Positions 6,317 to 7,568 of a DNA stretch of 7,568 nt are shown in pieces. The position numbers and the translations under genes were made by a program. Source of the stretch: an uncultured Desulfobacterales bacterium (GTDB taxonomy: Bacteria > Desulfobacterota > Desulfobacteria > Desulfobacterales > G020354645). The notes below the pieces were generated by a model. It saw nothing but the letters and a program-made list of their open reading frames with translations. It was not told the origin of the DNA and did no database searches. Where the stretch lies: positions 1-7,568 of the forward strand of contig CAMYNZ010000179.1 of NCBI GenBank assembly GCA_947259865.1. Reading direction: 5' to 3'. The stretch's first letter is position 1. Each line of letters starts with the position of its first letter.

Positions 6317-7568
6317 CTATTTGACAGCCGTGCTTTGAAGAACCTGGGTTGCCTGCTCGAGAATTCCCTCCGGAAAACCAACGATGGGATAGATCACCAG
6401 AAACCCGATGATCCAGAGCAGCAGCATGGACAGAATAAAAAATCCAAAACCGTATTTCACAAAATCAACGGCTTCAAGGGCGCGCTTATTGGTATCCGGA
6501 TAAACCCCCAGTGCAAATGTCAGCGCATTGGCGGGAGACCCCACGATCAAGAAATGGGCATATGAAGATGCCAATGCCACCGCCATGCCGATAGCCCAAG
6601 GCTCGCCGGCAACCTGGGTCATAATCCCCATGGGAACAACAATGGGTCCGATAAGGGCGACGGTAGCGGCATCAGACATAAAATTGGTAACCAAACCGGA
6701 GAAAGCGGACATTCCGAGCCACAACCCATAGCCCTGATCCATGCCAACCTGGGACAGTACGTTCAGAAAGGTGGTCGCCAGCCACAGGGCACCACCGCTT
6801 TCCTTAAGCAACGCGCCCAGGGTCAGAGCCCCACAATACATAAACCAAGCATTAAAGGATATGCGCCTAATTATCTGTTCAAATTGTACGGTCTTGAACA
6901 AAACCGGTATGACCAGGGCCAGAAGCGCCGGTCCGCCCAATCCCGTGGCTTCGCCACCGAATATCCACAAGGCCACAATCAGGAAAAGCGTGCCGGCCGT
7001 GACATACTCGGGATATTTCATTTTACCCATGCGGCGCGTCTCTTCCTTGATATGTTGCAACCCGGGGGTAAGGTCTCTGGTTTTTATCTTCTTACTGAAG
7101 AAAGTCGCCATATAGAACAACAACAGAGTGCTGCCGAGCGGCACCAGGGGCCAGCCGTATTGCATCCAGCCGGAATAGGTTATTGGTATGCCGTATTCAG
7201 TAAAAAAACCCATCATGATCACATTGCGCCCGCCGGCCGAAGGTGTTCCTGGACCTCCCATATTGAGCGCGAAGCAAAGGGAAAAAAGCAGATATTTGGC
7301 AAGCGCCGGATCGTGAACCACCTCCCCTTCCTCCGGGCTGGTGGCCTTCACCGATCCGTAATAGACAGCCATCATCACCGGCACCATAAACGAACACATG
7401 GCTGGGGCCGACATAACTGAACCCACAACAGACATGCTGACGCACAGCACGATCATGGGGACCCAGAATCCTTTGGTCCATCCCAGCAGCCAGACGGCCA
7501 GGCGTTTATGAAAACCAACTTCTACCACCGTCGCTCCCAGGGCAAAAACGCCCAGCATGAACATCGGG
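6317..7568 (-). CDS. SLC13/DASS-family anion permease, 5' end outside window
   Basis: A polytopic inner-membrane transporter, incomplete at its N-terminus. The frame is open through 7565-7567 (CCG), so the ATG at 7564 is internal. The 415 residues counted from that Met show the two-fold DASS layout: GGPGTPSAGGRN (103-114) in the first half, NFMSDAATVALIGP (294 onward) and VGSPANALTFALG (342 onward, with N346) in the second half. These correspond to the hairpin-loop and SNT-type sites that bind sodium and the anion in this family. At both sites the usual Ser-Asn-Thr is altered (MSAPA near 51-55, MSDAA at 296-300), so cation dependence is uncertain. It is predicted to carry sulfate or a di- or tricarboxylate. 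It runs toward the six-gene cluster and is not part of that operon. It ends in TAG. Family members usually have 450-600 residues, so roughly 50-150 are missing. Confidence 0.85.
   Translation of the reverse strand, partial: PMFMLGVFALGATVVEVGFHKRLAVWLLGWTKGFWVPMIVLCVSMSVVGSVMSAPAMCSFMVPVMMAVYYGSVKATSPEEGEVVHDPALAKYLLFSLCFALNMGGPGTPSAGGRNVIMMGFFTEYGIPITYSGWMQYGWPLVPLGSTLLLFYMATFFSKKIKTRDLTPGLQHIKEETRRMGKMKYPEYVTAGTLFLIVALWIFGGEATGLGGPALLALVIPVLFKTVQFEQIIRRISFNAWFMYCGALTLGALLKESGGALWLATTFLNVLSQVGMDQGYGLWLGMSAFSGLVTNFMSDAATVALIGPIVVPMGIMTQVAGEPWAIGMAVALASSYAHFLIVGSPANALTFALGVYPDTNKRALEAVDFVKYGFGFFILSMLLLWIIGFLVIYPIVGFPEGILEQATQVLQSTAVK

Noticed and set aside
6884..7420. Plus-strand ORF of 178 codons opposite the permease
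   Set aside because: It is antisense to a clear membrane-transporter coding frame and its product has low-complexity, His- and Arg-rich shadow composition.
1..7568. CRISPR arrays, tRNA or rRNA genes, insertion sequences
   Set aside because: No regularly spaced repeats, tRNA-like cloverleaf, rRNA segment, transposase or terminal inverted repeats were seen.

Overview
The window looks like part of a Desulfobacterota (deltaproteobacterial, probably Desulfobacterales-type sulfate reducer) chromosome. This rests on gene content and protein style: stand-alone receiver proteins, a TauE/SafE-family transporter beside a divergent PEP-synthase-like protein, and a SLC13 permease. No 16S or other marker gene is present, so the assignment is an inference.

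Layout. Positions 1-148 are non-coding and hold a long imperfect hairpin (2-72), a weak promoter-like pair and a perfect 14-bp palindrome (102-115). Six genes then read rightward: three single-domain CheY-like response regulators (149-592, 607-1020, 1075-1497), a TSUP (TauE/SafE) membrane transporter (1563-2861), a small membrane-anchored protein of unknown function that overlaps the transporter by 4 nt (2858-3538), and an 868-residue protein with an ATP-grasp domain and a phosphohistidine swivelling domain but no PEP/pyruvate-binding barrel (3558-6164). Short gaps suggest one operon or two nested ones. A 152-bp gap (6165-6316) follows and contains a 46-bp near-copy of the 3' part of the second regulator gene. 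Facing the operon from the right is a SLC13/DASS-type anion permease whose 5' end lies beyond the window (minus strand, 6317-7568).

How the parts may work together. The three receivers have no DNA-binding or enzymatic output domain, and no histidine kinase is encoded here. They probably take phosphate from a kinase encoded elsewhere and act by protein-protein contact. The TSUP protein probably moves a small sulfur-containing or organic anion. The overlapping two-helix protein may be its partner. The PEP-synthase-like protein keeps the nucleotide-binding residues and the swivelling-domain histidine but has an unrelated C-terminal domain in place of the catalytic barrel, so it may phosphorylate something other than pyruvate, or serve as a phosphorelay or sensor. 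The transporter, anchored protein and phosphotransferase-like protein, preceded by three receivers, are the best candidate here for an uncharacterised regulated transport or signalling module.
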